Shown: one piece after another, positions 10,321-21,154 of the stretch | How positions within the stretch are numbered: the first letter of the stretch is position 1 | Layout: the number at the start of each line of letters is the position of its first letter | Origin: Anadara kagoshimensis | Lineage: Eukaryota; Mollusca; Bivalvia; Arcoida; Arcidae | Direction of reading: 5' to 3' | Assembly (NCBI GenBank): GCA_021292105.1 | Contig: CM037866.1 | Coordinates: forward strand, 7,597,163 to 7,661,162 | DNA: 64,000 bases | Translations under genes and position numbers: made by a program | The notes under the pieces: model-generated | The model's database searches: none | Seen by the model: the letters and a program-made list of their open reading frames with translations, nothing else | Told to the model about the DNA's origin: nothing

Positions 10321-11374
10321 AGTTTTATACAAAATATGGAACAAGTCTAAATACAGGTCCGTATTTCTAAAAAGTGAACATTTGCGAAACACAACAAACA
10401 CGTTTTCTATCAAACTAGCATTTTGTTGATGGTGTTTTGCAGTCAGTATGGTGCTTCACAAAGTAACCAGGATTCCTGTTCAGCATATTTATATCCTCGC
10501 TTACCGTTTTTGTTTTACCTTAATTTGCCTTAATTTGCCAGATTTCAGAGTTTTTTATTTGCTTTTGGGATTGCGATTTGGACAAGGAGTGGAATGCGTG
10601 TTTTTGATTTGAAATTTGGTAAAAGAGCGCTAAATAACTAATAAGCTTTGTTGATGTTTGTCGATTGTGGTGAAAACAAAGGGAACCATGAACATGTAAT
10701 AGTTCATATATGTTAAGAAGGAATATATTGGTGTCACGTTATTTTTTTCAATTTTTATAAAATAAAAAAATATAAAAAGTATTTAAAAATTAGCACATAC
10801 CAACTTGTTATGCGTTAATTCTTTATTATGAAAAATTGATACTTGTAGTTTTCGCGTCAGTTATTTTGCCTGAAAATTGTCATTTGAAGATATAAGGTAC
10901 TTTTATTTTCGCAATGTAGGGTTGATGGTTGTTTGATCAGTGCATTTGCAATTAAATAATATCAAGATAAAAAATATTCGCGAAAGTTTTATTTTCGTTT
11001 CTTGTTTTTCTCGCGAATTAAAGCGAGAATATAATAAAAATTTGTATATTATTAGTACTTTATTTTGTAAAATTATAAAACAATTGTCATATTATAATTT
11101 TTTTATTTTTCTGAATGAAATGTTCAAAAAATTATATTATGACACAATGACACATGTAAGAAATATGACAATATTATATTCCTTTTTTTTTGTCCTTTGA
11201 AAAAATCCAAAAATTAGCACCTGACAGAAATAACAAAAGAACATAACGCAATCAGTGAAGTAAAACGTATTGATTGGGATTGATATAATTGTTATGACCA
11301 CACGTCTAAATAAAGAAATTTGATACAGTTTACGCTTTGATAGAGCATAAATATTTAAATAGAGACAAAAAATA
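10321..11374. other. AT-rich region with Repeat-F and CGCG fragments
   Basis: A minus-strand Repeat-F fragment lies at 10535-10600 (TTTTGGGATTGCGATTTGGA). Short CGCGAAAGTTTTATTTTCG-type words at 10850-11030 resemble decayed MITE-3. The plus-strand frame 10940-11200 is low-complexity AT-rich and is not supported as a gene. Confidence 0.5.
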
Positions 11375-11805
11375 CAGTACAGACCTGTCGAAAGTTTAAC
11401 AACAGAATAAAGAATAAGTACCTTATTGGAAGCTCTTTTTTGACCTCTTGTTAGCTTTAATTCGGCAGCTTTCGACAGCTGCTATCTACTGTAAACGTAT
11501 TTAATTTCGCGGTATACTAATTTTCGATTATTTCGCGGTCTTTTATTTTACGCGAAAATTAATACCGAGAGAAAATAAATTATGTTTATTTTGTTATAGT
11601 GCATATTTCAAACATTTCAAAAATTTAACTACGCGGAATTGTCTTAGTTTTCTATACAGCGAAAATAAATACACGCGAAATAAAATAATTGTACAGTATT
11701 TCTCGGTAGCTGTTCGGCAACATGCTTTCAACATTTCGGTAAGCGAGATTCGACACCGTTTCGTTAGCTAATTATAAGTGTTAAACTTTCGACAGGTCTG
11801 TACCG
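11375..11805 (+). mobile_element. MITE-1 copy with MITE-3 nested inside
   Basis: The left end CAGTACAGACCTGTCGAAAG is preceded by TA (11373-11374). The right end GACAGGTCTGTACCG is followed by TT, a decayed TA. The interior keeps the GGCAGCTTTCGACAGCTGC words. A MITE-3 occupies 11489-11696. Confidence 0.85.
11489..11696. mobile_element. MITE-3 nested in MITE-1
   Basis: The ends are CTGTAAACGTATTTAATTTC and an inverted CTGTACAATTATTTTATTTC, flanked by TA at 11487-11488 and 11697-11698. The interior is rich in TTTCGCGG and CGCGAAA words. No coding potential. The layout is that of a Tc1/mariner-like MITE. Confidence 0.75.
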
Positions 11806-11966
11806 TTTGAATAAAAAAAATCTAAATAAAAAGACATTTTTTATTAACAGATGGCTCAACTGACCCCTGTGGTGATAAAATTAGATTACATTTGCGTAAA
11901 AATTATGAGAAAAAAAACTATATCCAGAATTAATCAAGCGATTATTATTCATGGTAAAATGAATAC

Positions 11967-12873
11967 AATACAGGCATATCGAAAGTTTAACTCTCAGCTG
12001 ACGAAAAGGATTCGAAGCTCGGCTGCCAAGTGGCCGAGATATGGGTAGCTAGTGATCAAAAGTTGAACCTGTCGAGAGATAAATGACAGCTGCCGAAAGA
12101 AAGATACAGAACAAACCTGTCGAAAGTTTAACACTCGGCTAACGAGAAAGAGTCGAACCTTGACTGACCAGTGGCCGAGATGTGGGTAGCTATAACCGAA
12201 TAGCTGGTTAGACATAGATGCAGTACTGACCTCTTGAAAGTTTAATTTTCAGCTGACGAAAAGGAGTGAAAGCTTGATGGCCGAATGGCCGAGATATGGA
12301 TAGCTAGTGGCTGAACAACTTCATAACATAGGTGCATGTAGCAGCTGCCGAGAGATAAATAAAGCACAGACCTGCCGAAAGTTTAACACTCAGCTAACGA
12401 GAAGAAGTCTAAGCATGACTGTCCAGTGGCCGAGGTATGGCTAAAGGTGGCCCAAAAACCGGTCGAAAGATAGATACATTACAGACCTGTCGAAAGTTCA
12501 ACACTAAGTTAACGAAGAGGAGTCGAAGCGTGACTGTCCAGTGGCCGAGATGTGGATAGCTAGTGGCCGAAACTAGATCGAAAGATAGATAGCTATTGTC
12601 GAGTAGCTGTCGAGATGTAGCTAAAGAGGATGAAAATAAGCTCCCGATTTGGCACTGTCGTAAGTTTAACGCTGAGCTAACGAAAAGAAGCCGAGACTCG
12701 GCTGCCAAAACTCCGAGATATGGATAGCTATTCACTGAAAAGCAGAAGAGAGATACATATAAATATTAGCTACCGAAAAGCTTTCGAACTGTTGGTAACG
12801 AGATGCCGAAAACAGCTGCCGGTTCGGTACTAAGTCGTTAGATTAATTAGTGTTAGGTTTTTGACGGGTCTGT
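11967..12873 (+). repeat. Concatemer of MITE-1 5' halves with one 3' end
   Basis: Five clear left-type termini occur in the same orientation (near 11971, 12111, 12223, 12367 and 12481), with a further degenerate one near 12652. Most are followed by GAGCTAACGA-like, CTGCC(A/G)AGTGGCCGAGATAT and GGATAGCTAGTGG words. Only one right terminus is present (GTGTTAGGTTTTTGACGGGT, ending about 12873). Spacing alternates around 110-170 bp. Antisense open frames at 11994-12735 are by-products of this array. Confidence 0.75.
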
Positions 12874-13480
12874 ACTTTATTGGAATGAGGAAACTCATTA
12901 CATTTTTGTACTTTCATTTGTTTTGAGGGCGTTTTAATATCAATTGAGTTAAAGTTGTGGATTTTCATCTAAAAGTCTCAAGAGATCTAAACTCCAAATG
13001 AAAACAATGAAATCTCCATTTATAAGCCAAAATGAATGAATGAAAATCAACATTAGAATAATATATTATTTATCAATATTCAACGCTTGTTTTTCAAATG
13101 ATACAAAAGCAATAAAATTCCGGCTAATTTAATTAATTGTATCAAAAATGTAAAATTTGTTCAATGAATCTTTGACAAATAGTTTTTTAAGTAATATAAT
13201 TTGTAACCGTTATAAAACCAAGCATAAAACATTGGACATTAATTTCTTCCATTAGATGTAATGTCCAGTTTAAGTATTTTCTGCCAGTTAAATTTCTTTT
13301 GAAATATTGAATTAATGACATTCACACAACTGTTTTCTAAATTGCACCGTGCATAATAGTTGTTTCCTAAACTTTTCACACGAAATAAATTATGATATCC
13401 ATGCAAATTTTGTAATAAAAGAAAACCAAATTGTTATTGACAAATTAAACATAAACTGATAAGCAAATGAAGCTTAATAC
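12874..13480. other. Unique AT-rich region
   Basis: No gene, hairpin or known family seen. Confidence 0.5.
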
Positions 13481-14150
13481 AAACATACCGATAGATGTTC
13501 AAATCACAACCACAAAGCAAAGTAAAAACTTTTTCAGTCTGAAGAAATTGTGACATCCATACTTGCGAACGTTAAAAAAAAACACGTATAATTGAAGCGC
13601 ATGAATTTGCGAACAACCAATGGAATTGTCACAAACATACCAATCTATGTTTAAACCACAATCCCGAAACCAAAGAAGGGAATTTTGACGTCCATGCTTA
13701 TATTGAATAGAAAAGAAATATGTACTATACTTGGCAACAACCAATGAAATTAAACGCGAACATACAGATCCATGTCCAATTCACAATCCCAACTGTCAAC
13801 TACAAACATGCGGGCCCATGTTCTATCACAATTCCAAAACAAAGTAATACCTGGCAAATATAAGTCAAAAATGTAAGTCAAAACAGGCTGACTTTCACCA
13901 GGTAAATGAGGCAAGGTGCTCTGGAAGATTGAAATAAGAACACGATAGAATAATTGTTTAGCATAAACAAACATACCAAGCCATGTCTGAATCACAACGC
14001 AGAAGCAAAGTAAAAACTTTGGAACTGACAAGTTAGGTTAGACACGTGAACTAGCACCATAGAAGTGAGGTCGGGTGCTCCGGAAGGGTAAACATCCCCT
14101 GTTTAGCTAGCTACACCCGCCACGTGTGTAATCACAATTGTGTGAAAGGA
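13481..14150 (+). repeat. Repeat-F array ending in a full core
   Basis: Three to four left-part units (CATACCGATAGATGTTCAAA, CATACCAATCTATG, CATACAGATCCATGTCCAAT, CATACCAAGCCATG) are followed by a complete core at 13971-14150. That core contains AAGTAAAAACTTTGGAACTG, ACACGTGAACTAGCACC, GGTCGGGTGCTCCGGAAGGG and CACGTGTGTAATCACAATTG. Confidence 0.8.
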
Positions 14151-14261
14151 AAAAACAAGAAAGAGATCAACAGTATTGAGACCGCAATGGGTTTAATTGT
14201 AACATAATGTCCAGTGGTTTAAAACAGCCAGCGGTAAATAAGACATATGATCAATCACATA

Positions 14262-14325
14262 ACGGTAACTCAGTTGGTAACGTTAAAATGAGGAGATTTA
14301 TGTTCGATTCCAAGTCGAGTCAAAC
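14262..14325 (+). mobile_element. tRNA-like SINE head fragment
   Basis: AACGGTAACTCAGTTGGTAA looks like a pol III A box in tRNA-like context, and ATGTTCGATTCCAAG like a B box 30-40 bases later. The body is not clear, so the family is undetermined. Confidence 0.5.
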
Positions 14326-14336
14326 CAAGAACTTTG

Positions 14337-14366
14337 CTTTTGGGGGTGGGGTGGGGGTGGTGGTGG
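14337..14366 (+). other. G-rich tract with G-quadruplex potential
   Basis: Four or more runs of three to five G separated by single T (TGGGGGTGGGGTGGGGGTGG). Confidence 0.6.
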
Positions 14367-14861
14367 CTTAAAATTGACATCTGGTCGGTGTTTCAAATGA
14401 CGCGCGTAAAACGTGAGGATCTGTTTCTTGGCAGGTATGAATTGTACGGCGCATATATACCGTAATACTTCACCCAAATGCTTTTTTAAAATTCCAGAAA
14501 TCCGGGGCTCCACACTCTTTTTCCTATAACTGTAATCAATTCTGGGGTGGTGGAGGGCCGAAAATGGTGTTTTTCGTCCCAGTCAAGATTCTTTCACTTA
14601 TGTCGAATTTTTGGATGATAGAATGGAGTAATGGTGGCGTTTTTCTATCAACCTCTACTACAAAAATTAGAAAGCCCGTTCGGTGCGGGAGTTTTGCAGA
14701 TGGGTTGACCATTAACATGTATTTAGAAGTCATCACTTAATTACAGTATTAAGATATCACAAAAATAAACCACTAAAAAGCTTAAATCTAAAACTGAGGA
14801 AAGATAATAAAGACACTCAATTTTACAAGAAACCTATCACGCTTTTTTATGTTACCCGACA

Positions 14862-14960
14862 CTGTGATACTATCAAAGGCTTTAGCAAAGTCAATAAAAG
14901 AGCAATAAAAATGTAATTAAAATTGATACCAATACGAAATTAATACTGGTTATTAATCCT
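14862..14960 (-). pseudogene. LINE reverse-transcriptase motif A fragment
   Basis: The minus strand encodes SFIDFAKAFDSI (about 14866-14901), matching the catalytic motif A of non-LTR reverse transcriptases (xYCxFxDFxKAFD, where the first D binds metal). The flanks on both sides are not open in this frame. The same block with the same flank recurs at 16134-16232. Only a short remnant; the clade cannot be told. Confidence 0.45.
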
Positions 14961-15147
14961 ATCTTCATTACAACAGTGTTTGGGTTTGTCACGTTTTCTT
15001 CTAAGTAATATTTAAGAACTGACATGCCAATTACACGTTGTCCGACGTCCCGTATGGTCATTGTCCGAAGTCCCGTATTTAGATACAAAACGGTCAATAC
15101 ACAAAGTGATTTAAACTACAAATACGTGTTTATACTATTTTTTTAAT

Positions 15148-15318
15148 TGAGTGAATGGGGTTTTACGTTCCAGTCAAGAATATTTCACATATATCGAGAC
15201 GTCTCCAGCTATAAATGAAATGACAGGATTTTGTTTTTACCTTTGCGGTGTCCTCAGGTCAATGTACAGGAAGGGTTCTTTAATGTGCTCACCCTGTCGT
15301 AACACGAGGCATTTCGCT
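15148..15318 (-). mobile_element. SINE-2 fragment, diverged
   Basis: The minus-strand tail half matches GTTTTACGTTCCAGTCAAGA, CATATATCGAGACGTCTCCA and GGGTTCTTTAATGTGCTCA. The head is missing. Confidence 0.7.
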
Positions 15319-15420
15319 ACATGTACAAGGTTAACTCAACCAGTGCAAAAAAGTCCAGTTCTACCAGTTGTACTAATTTTACAACAGCTTGCGACAAGTT
15401 TCATATGAATTAATAGAGGT

Positions 15421-15545
15421 TTGGTGTTGTGCACACAGTCAAAATTCAATCACTTAGAGGCGATCAGGTCTGGGAAAGTAGAGTAAGACGGGGTACCGAG
15501 AGAAAGTACCTACCTTCGCCAAGTGAGCTGACTAACCCTTTTGAT
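15421..15545 (-). mobile_element. SINE-3 body fragment
   Basis: Shares the SINE-3 body words AGGCGATCAGGTCTGGGA and GGTACCGAGAGAAAGTACCTACC with the copy at 61676. Confidence 0.5.
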
Positions 15546-15894
15546 ATAAATATCACGCCTGGTACACAAATTTTTAAAAGGAAAATAAATCGTAGATAAC
15601 CTCAACCGTAAATTGTCGAGTTTTCAAAAACCTCGTATTTCTTTAACAAACTCTGCCCCCTTTACACTGCTCTATGACCTTGACTATGTTAATATCTTTT
15701 CATTTTTTAACTTAATTCGTTATACAAGGTAAAAACTATTTTTCCCCAACAAGTGTCTTATTGCATAATTTCCATAAAGAAATGCAACAAATATTTTAAA
15801 AATTCTTATATTATCAATTCCTGCTTTATTTCTATATATAAATCTTCACACTTGTGTATGTACCCCTCTTTTTTCAACCAAACAGTTTTCACTG

Positions 15895-16013
15895 GAATTT
15901 CCCTACTTAGATGACCCTTAAGTTCCGACTCAGTGGGATTTAAACCTAGGCATTTAAGAACTTCGTGATCTACATAGATATTCGTGGTTTAGCCCACTCA
16001 GCCACCGTGACCC
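15895..16013 (-). mobile_element. SINE-3 head fragment
   Basis: The minus strand reads GGGTCACGGTGGCTGAGTGG (A-box region, Ser/Leu-tRNA-like) and GGTTTAAATCCCACTGAG (B box) separated by a long variable region, as in type II tRNAs. Confidence 0.6.
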
Positions 16014-16133
16014 TATGCAGGGTTTTTTGTCAAAGTATAATTCTTATTTCATATGGAACAAAACTTCGTAATTGTGACTGAAAAAGGACACGGTGTATAA
16101 TCAGACTGATATCGCTCTCTTTGTTTGTCAGCA

Positions 16134-16232
16134 CTTTGAGCCTGTCAAAGGCTTTAGCAAAGTCCATAAAAGAGCAATAAAAATGTAATTAAAATTGATA
16201 CCAATGCGAAATAAATACCGGCTATTAATCCA
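16134..16232 (-). pseudogene. Second LINE motif A fragment (paralogous)
   Basis: The minus strand encodes FYCSFMDFAKAFDR, a good match to reverse-transcriptase motif A. The following sequence on the plus strand (AGCAATAAAAATGTAATTAA onwards) is nearly identical to that after the 14862 copy, so the fragment was duplicated as part of a larger repeat. Confidence 0.5.
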
Positions 16233-16349
16233 AGTTTCTAAATGTCCATTTAAACAATATTTTGTATTTGTCGCGTTTTCCAAAGCAATACTTAAAGATG
16301 ACATGAAAATTGCATGCTGTCCGAAATTCCGTGATCGGACATCAACAAA

Positions 16350-16745
16350 ATGGACAATGGTCAACGACCAGAAATTGATAATAGAATGTCTGAATCCAAG
16401 AAAATTATTGACGGTGTCAAAACAACATATTTCATGGCTTGGATCATGTTACCAAGCAGGACAGTAAAACACAGAAAATTAATACGCGCACGTGCATGAT
16501 CGCAAAACTAACGTCCCAGCATTGTACCATTTATCGAAGTTGGGTATTCGATTCTATGTGGTTTTTAGAAAAGGAAGTGAAAATAATTTCGCTAAGACAG
16601 TGGTCAAACAAATGAGATTGTCCTTAAATATTCTAAAATATGAAAAACAATATATAATTTGGGTTGGATCAGATTCCAAATTACGGATCATTAAACCACA
16701 GAAAATGAATACGCGCACGTGTTTTCAAACAAAACTAATGACCTC
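16350..16745 (+). repeat. Direct duplication of about 220 bp
   Basis: CACAGAAAATTAATACGCGC with ACGTG (about 16472-16495) recurs as CACAGAAAATGAATACGCGC with ACGTG (about 16697-16720). GGCTTGGATCATGTT and GGGTTGGATCAGATT also pair. Confidence 0.6.
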
Positions 16746-16856
16746 AATATAATTCAACAAAGGTGACATTAAGGCCGGGTGTGATTTTTGTTCTAAGACA
16801 TTTGGCCTTGGCCTAATTTTCCTTCTATAAATTTTACCTTCTAGTTTATTTTGGTG

Positions 16857-17010
16857 CTTCAGTGGCTGAGTGGTCTAAAGAACGGTTTTCTGATTACAGC
16901 GCCTTTCATTGCCTTGGTTGGTTTGAACCCCACTCAGGACAGATCCTAGTGCGAGAAAGCTTGTCGATTCGCTTTCCGAAAGTCGATGGTTTTATCCGGA
17001 CACTAATTTT
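16857..17010 (+). mobile_element. SINE-3 copy, partial
   Basis: The head CTTCAGTGGCTGAGTGGTCT and B box GGTTTGAACCCCACTC have a long variable region between them, as in tRNA-Ser/Leu. The body then diverges. Confidence 0.6.
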
Positions 17011-17159
17011 TTCAACCAAAAAATATTTTCCTCTTTTTAGAAACATAGTAATTTACTCGGCAGGAGACGGAGACAGGTTAATATTGACACCATCCTTTTT
17101 ACTAAATTTTATATGTATATGTTTATTTATTTATGCATTTTTGTTTACTGAATAAAATA

Positions 17160-17320
17160 CAGTCAAATCTTTTCATAAAGACCACCCAAGAGAACCAGTA
17201 ATAATGGCCTTTACGGTCAGGTGGCCTTTATATACATGTTCAAATAATATAAATAAAGAACAATTGGGGTTAGTTTTACTTGCCTTTATAAACAGGTGGC
17301 CATTAAGGCAGGTTCGACTG
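17160..17320. mobile_element. MITE-2
   Basis: The ends CAGTCAAATCTTTTCATAAA and inverted GGCAGGTTCGACTG are flanked by TA at 17158-17159 and 17321-17322. The interior shares GGCCTTTATATACATGTTCA and AATAAAGAACAATTGGGG with the other copies. Confidence 0.85.
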
Positions 17321-17322
17321 TA

Positions 17323-18344
17323 GTGTTTAAACTTTCAATATGTATACTTAACGTGTCTCACTTTCGTTTGACTTGTACAGGTGCGTGTTCTTGTTAACTC
17401 TGTATTTTGCCAACAGTATTTAATTCAACTGAAGTCAATTGCTAAATTTCATTTGTCACAAAAACAAAAGAAATTACAGGAATTAACTTGACAGTAAGCA
17501 GATACAGGAATCCTCGGAAAAAGTTTAGAAACCTAGGATCAATGGATGACCATGTTAATATGATTACAGCGTAAGACAAAGACCAATATTTTGACGTATT
17601 TTTATTCCCGGAGGTCGGTCAGCCATTAATGACCTATTCCGTGCAATATTCTACAAATTATATGATAATTTGTCTTTTGTCATTTGTCATTCAAAGTGAC
17701 GAGAAAATAACCTCTTGTCAAATTTTCCTGTCATATTTTCAATGTTTAAACGCGGGAATGAACTGGTCACAATGTTAGGGTCTATTGTTGACATTTACCA
17801 TCTTATGTTTGGTGTCCTAGCGGTCAAGCTGGTTTTAATTCCCATAAGAATGACCATAATGGACATTAACTATAATGATGAAGTTTTTAGTAAATATTTT
17901 TTTCTCATTTATTCGAATATTAATGTTTTTAGAATGATTTTGATGTAGCGATGCCGCTGGGTTACAGTGAAGTGAATAAGTCGGTGTTAATAATTATAAT
18001 GTAATCAAAGGACAGCAACGGTGAGTCATTCTTTGCAATTGTTGATGGGAAAAAAAGACATTGATAAATAATAAAATCAAAATTTAATAAATTATTTTTC
18101 AAAAAGAGAAATTATATAAACAAATAAATAAAACTTAAAATAATGAAATGAACAAGATAAGAACGGCAGACATTTTTTCAAAATAAAAAAAAATATTCTA
18201 AAGATAAATGGTCATTCTTCATCATATTGATACCTTGAAAGCCCAGGAATTCGCAATTTGTTTAGAATACAAAATGTCCCCTAAAAGTCCTGGACAAAGT
18301 CTTGTATTATGTCAGACTAAATCTACACGTACCTTTGCTATGTA
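17323..18344. other. Unique region, no gene recognised
   Basis: Only low-complexity AT stretches (18040-18200). The plus-strand frame 17715-17948 carries no recognisable domain. Confidence 0.5.
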
Positions 18345-18637
18345 CAGTACAGACCTGTCGAAAGTTATTGCAAGCTCGGCTGTCGATATGGTTAGTTAGT
18401 GTCCGAAAAGCTGCCGAGATACAGTGCAGACCTGTCGAAAATTTAACACTAAGCTATCGAATCAGTGCTATATCGGCATTTAATCATGGCTATATCCCGA
18501 CAGCTCTTTAGCAGCTGTATTTTTTTTCTCTTTACAGCCGCAGGTTTTCTGTCACTAGTTATCCATATCTGAGCTACTCAGCATCCGAGCTTCAAGTACT
18601 TTTAGTTAGGTTCAGTGTTAAACTTTCGACAGGTATG
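18345..18637 (+). mobile_element. MITE-1 copy with a doubled 5' end
   Basis: Left termini are at 18345 (CAGTACAGACCTGTCGAAAG) and again near 18423 (CAGTGCAGACCTGTCGAAAA). The right terminus ends in GTGTTAAACTTTCGACAGGT. TA precedes the first terminus. It is a small version of the concatemer at 11967. Confidence 0.75.
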
Positions 18638-19005
18638 GATTAGTTTATTCACTATGTCATATACCATTTTTGAATTTAATCATAAAATACATTCAAAAAT
18701 GGTATTTTTGAATGTATTTTATGATTAAATTCAAAAATGGTATATGACAACTATATCGGGTAATTGAATAGCCTTTTGTGTACCTGGAAAGATCATACCA
18801 AAACTCAGTTCTGTGTGACAGAACATGATTGAAAGATGACGCAAGAACTCGGCGGTAGTTAACTATAGTCAGTCCCACTAGTATTTGGTAAGACAAAACA
18901 ATGTGTGCCATCCCTTTTTTGGGTGTGTGTGTTTGTGTACACAATAACCCGATAATAAATTTGGACATTTCCCGGGATAGGCAATGCCTATTTTCATATT
19001 AGTTA
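18638..19005 (-). repeat. Repeat-G copy 1, carrying a MITE-4 palindrome
   Basis: Apart from the 95-bp insertion it matches 62010-62250 in reverse orientation. Shared words include AACTCAGTTCTGTGTGACAG, ATTTGGACATTTCCCGGGAT and AGGCAATGCCTATTTTCATA. Function unknown; ends show no inverted repeats. Confidence 0.8.
18655..18749. mobile_element. MITE-4, perfect 95-bp palindrome
   Basis: Two 46-bp arms (18655-18700 and 18704-18749) are exact reverse complements around a 3-base centre GGT. It looks like two MITE-4 units fused head to head. ACTA flanks it on both sides (18651-18654 and 18750-18753). The Repeat-G paralogue at about 62230-62250 lacks the palindrome and has one ACTA, which confirms insertion with a 4-bp duplication. 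Confidence 0.9.
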
Positions 19006-19087
19006 ACGAGTTGTCGAGATGAGCTTCAGAATCGATTCAGTACTTATTCGTTATCCTTGTGTTCAATTTTCGTCAGGTCTGTACCGT
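19003..19087 (+). mobile_element. MITE-1 right-end fragment
   Basis: Carries GAGTTGTCGAGATGAGCTTC, CAGTACTTATTCGTTA and a decayed right terminus TTTTCGTCAGGTCTGTACCG. Confidence 0.6.
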
Positions 19088-19299
19088 GAATTCAATTTAC
19101 ATGGATAAAGGACTCAATCGGACTATATGTATTTTAACACCAAAATCCATGGATATTGAAGAAACAATCTAAATAATTCAATTTTGATTTCATTGCAGAC
19201 GATTGTTACATCTAACGCAATACGCAGCCTGTTTGAAAATAAGCAGCTGATACATTTGTCACCAATTATCTCCCTTGTTTAAAGTGAATATTACAAGCA

Positions 19300-19519
19300 C
19301 GGTGCAGACCTGTCGAAAGATTAACACTGAGCTAACGAAAAAAAGAATCGGAACTCGTCTACCGGTTGGCCGTGAGTGTACAAAAAGTTCCCGTGAAACA
19401 GAACCATAGCAACTGCTAAAATGTTGTTGATATATAGGTAACGAGCTCGAGGAGCCTAGATGCCCAGTTGGCATAAATTCATTATTGCTGAGTGTTAAAC
19501 TTTCGACAGGTCTCCACTG
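19300..19519 (+). mobile_element. MITE-1 copy, 220 bp
   Basis: The left end CGGTGCAGACCTGTCGAAAG and right end AACTTTCGACAGGTCTCCAC plus TG are inverted repeats. TA follows the right end (19520-19521). Confidence 0.8.
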
Positions 19520-19521
19520 TA

Positions 19522-20264
19522 ATTTTCACTTTTTCACAGGAATTTCTCAATTGTTCATCATGTTCTATCAATTTCAAAGTTTTTCTAAAACCTTCGCTAA
19601 ACTAATCAGTCAATCAAAGCGAGTCATGTCAGAGCGAATTAAGTGCGGTCCTAATCCCCATACAAAATGGCTGACATTCCTCAGCAGTAAATGGGAATGT
19701 GCAATATCATTGGTCCTAATTTAATTTTGCAATTTTAAGAATTTATGACTCAATGTTGTCAGACGCTTATTGCGTCTAGAACACCATCAAGCATTATCTC
19801 TCATTATGAGTTTTTCAATTCCTTTCTGTAATTTACGGTAAGGACAATTGAATCCAAATTCCTTCACATACAATGGACGGGATATTGGCGTGATTCAAAG
19901 ACTTGGAAATTCCGGTGGAATGGTCCTATTAGATGCATTGCGATGAAATAACATTAAAAATTGTAAAGAATGGTTTACGAGTCGTACAAAGCATCAATGA
20001 AGTCGTGTTGAAGACTTGACTTTTTAAAATGCATTCCGACTGCAGACTTCCGATTGGATTTTTTTCCCAAATTGCCAATGGAGTTTTTTGGGGTGTTTTT
20101 TTTTTTAAAAATTGTCTCAATTGATTGAAAAGTATCTCACATCTGTGATAAATGCTGTTTGAGTCATTCTCATTCCAAAACATATTTAAAGACAGGGTTA
20201 TTGTAACTTGACTATTTGTTTAAAGGACTCCATATTTATTGTGAGTTTTGAAAATATTAAAAGA

Positions 20265-20265
<1 letters not shown>
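19522..20265. other. Unique region, no gene recognised
   Basis: Short overlapping frames (19485-19724 plus, 19929-20183 minus) have no recognisable features. The rest is featureless. Confidence 0.45.

Positions 20266-20303
<38 letters not shown>
20266..20303 (+). repeat. Poly-A run of 38
   Basis: Homopolymer followed by (AAC)n. It may be the tail of an old retrotransposed sequence, but no donor is recognisable upstream. Confidence 0.9.
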
Positions 20304-20304
<1 letters not shown>

Positions 20305-20402
20305 AACAACAACCCAAAAACGTCAAAATTAAGCGAATAAATAAATAAATAAATATATACGGACATAATACAGACCTTGCTACTGTCTACCTATTCATTC
20401 GC

Positions 20403-20405
<3 letters not shown>

Positions 20406-20438
<33 letters not shown>
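20406..20438 (+). repeat. (CT)n microsatellite
   Basis: Uninterrupted dinucleotide array immediately before the SINE-2 head at 20444. Confidence 0.95.
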
Positions 20439-20440
<2 letters not shown>

Positions 20441-20443
20441 GAA

Positions 20444-20787
20444 AACCACTGCGGTAGCTCAGTTGGTAGAGTGTTCGCTCCGTAAGTGGGAGGTCGTGGG
20501 TTCAAACCCCGGCCGGGTCTGACCTAAGACTTGAAAGTGGGTAGTAACTGTTCTTTCGCCAAGCACTTGGCATTACGAAATAAAAGTCACGTTTCTTTCG
20601 GATGGGAACTTAAAATAAACGAGGTCCCGTGTCACGGTGGGCTTGGCACGCTAAGGAATCCTGCTGTATAATGCCATCAGCGCAACGCACAGGCAAAATT
20701 TCTGCACCTTCGCCTCAAGCTGACGACGTCTCGATATAAGTGAAATATTCTTCAATGGGACGTTTAACACCATTACTCAACTCTCTT
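20444..20787 (+). mobile_element. Full-length SINE-2
   Basis: The head AACCACTGCGGTAGCTCAGT and B box GGTTCAAACCCCGGCC are intact. The body is collinear with the copies at 6705 and 21844. The tail is ATTACTCAACTCTCTTTCTC, so the 3' end merges with a CT-rich tail. Confidence 0.9.
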
Positions 20788-20861
20788 TCTCCTAAAAACA
20801 GTCAACCTAACAACAGAACTAGTGTTGGGTACGCCAAAAAATGAAGCTTGATTGATAACAT

Positions 20862-21150
20862 AGTGATCCACGTCCAAGTCAACAATATTTCGCTAATATT
20901 AAGTAATATTAAGACGCCACCAGCTATAGGAGAAGCGGTAGGAATTTGCAGTGCGTTCAAGGCAATGTGCAGAAAGGTGCACACAGGGCATCGGTTTTAA
21001 GGTCTTTTACGAAGGACCCCGTGACTTTTATTTCTAAATGACATGTGGTCGGCCAAAGATTGGCCACTACATTTTTTTTTTAAATCTTGAATCGACCGGC
21101 CGAACCCACGACCTCCCTCCCACATACGGAGCGAGCACTCTACCAGCTAA
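20862..21150 (-). mobile_element. Diverged SINE-2 copy
   Basis: The minus-strand head is recognisable (GCTCGCTCCGTATGTGGGAG, then GGTTCGGCC near the B box). The body retains CCGTGACTTTTATTTC and CACCAGCTATAGGAGAAG but is heavily mutated, with an internal TTTTTTTTT run. Confidence 0.7.
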
Positions 21151-21154
21151 AAAG

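Noticed and set aside
12409..12735. 108-codon minus-strand frame with repeated SYPHLGH-like words
   Set aside because: Translation of the antisense MITE-1 concatemer.
18655..18749. Palindrome as a transcription terminator
   Set aside because: Bacterial-type terminators do not apply here; insertion with a target duplication explains it.
20444..20520. Possible functional tRNA gene
   Set aside because: A and B boxes are present, but no 7-bp acceptor pairing, and it continues into the SINE-2 body.
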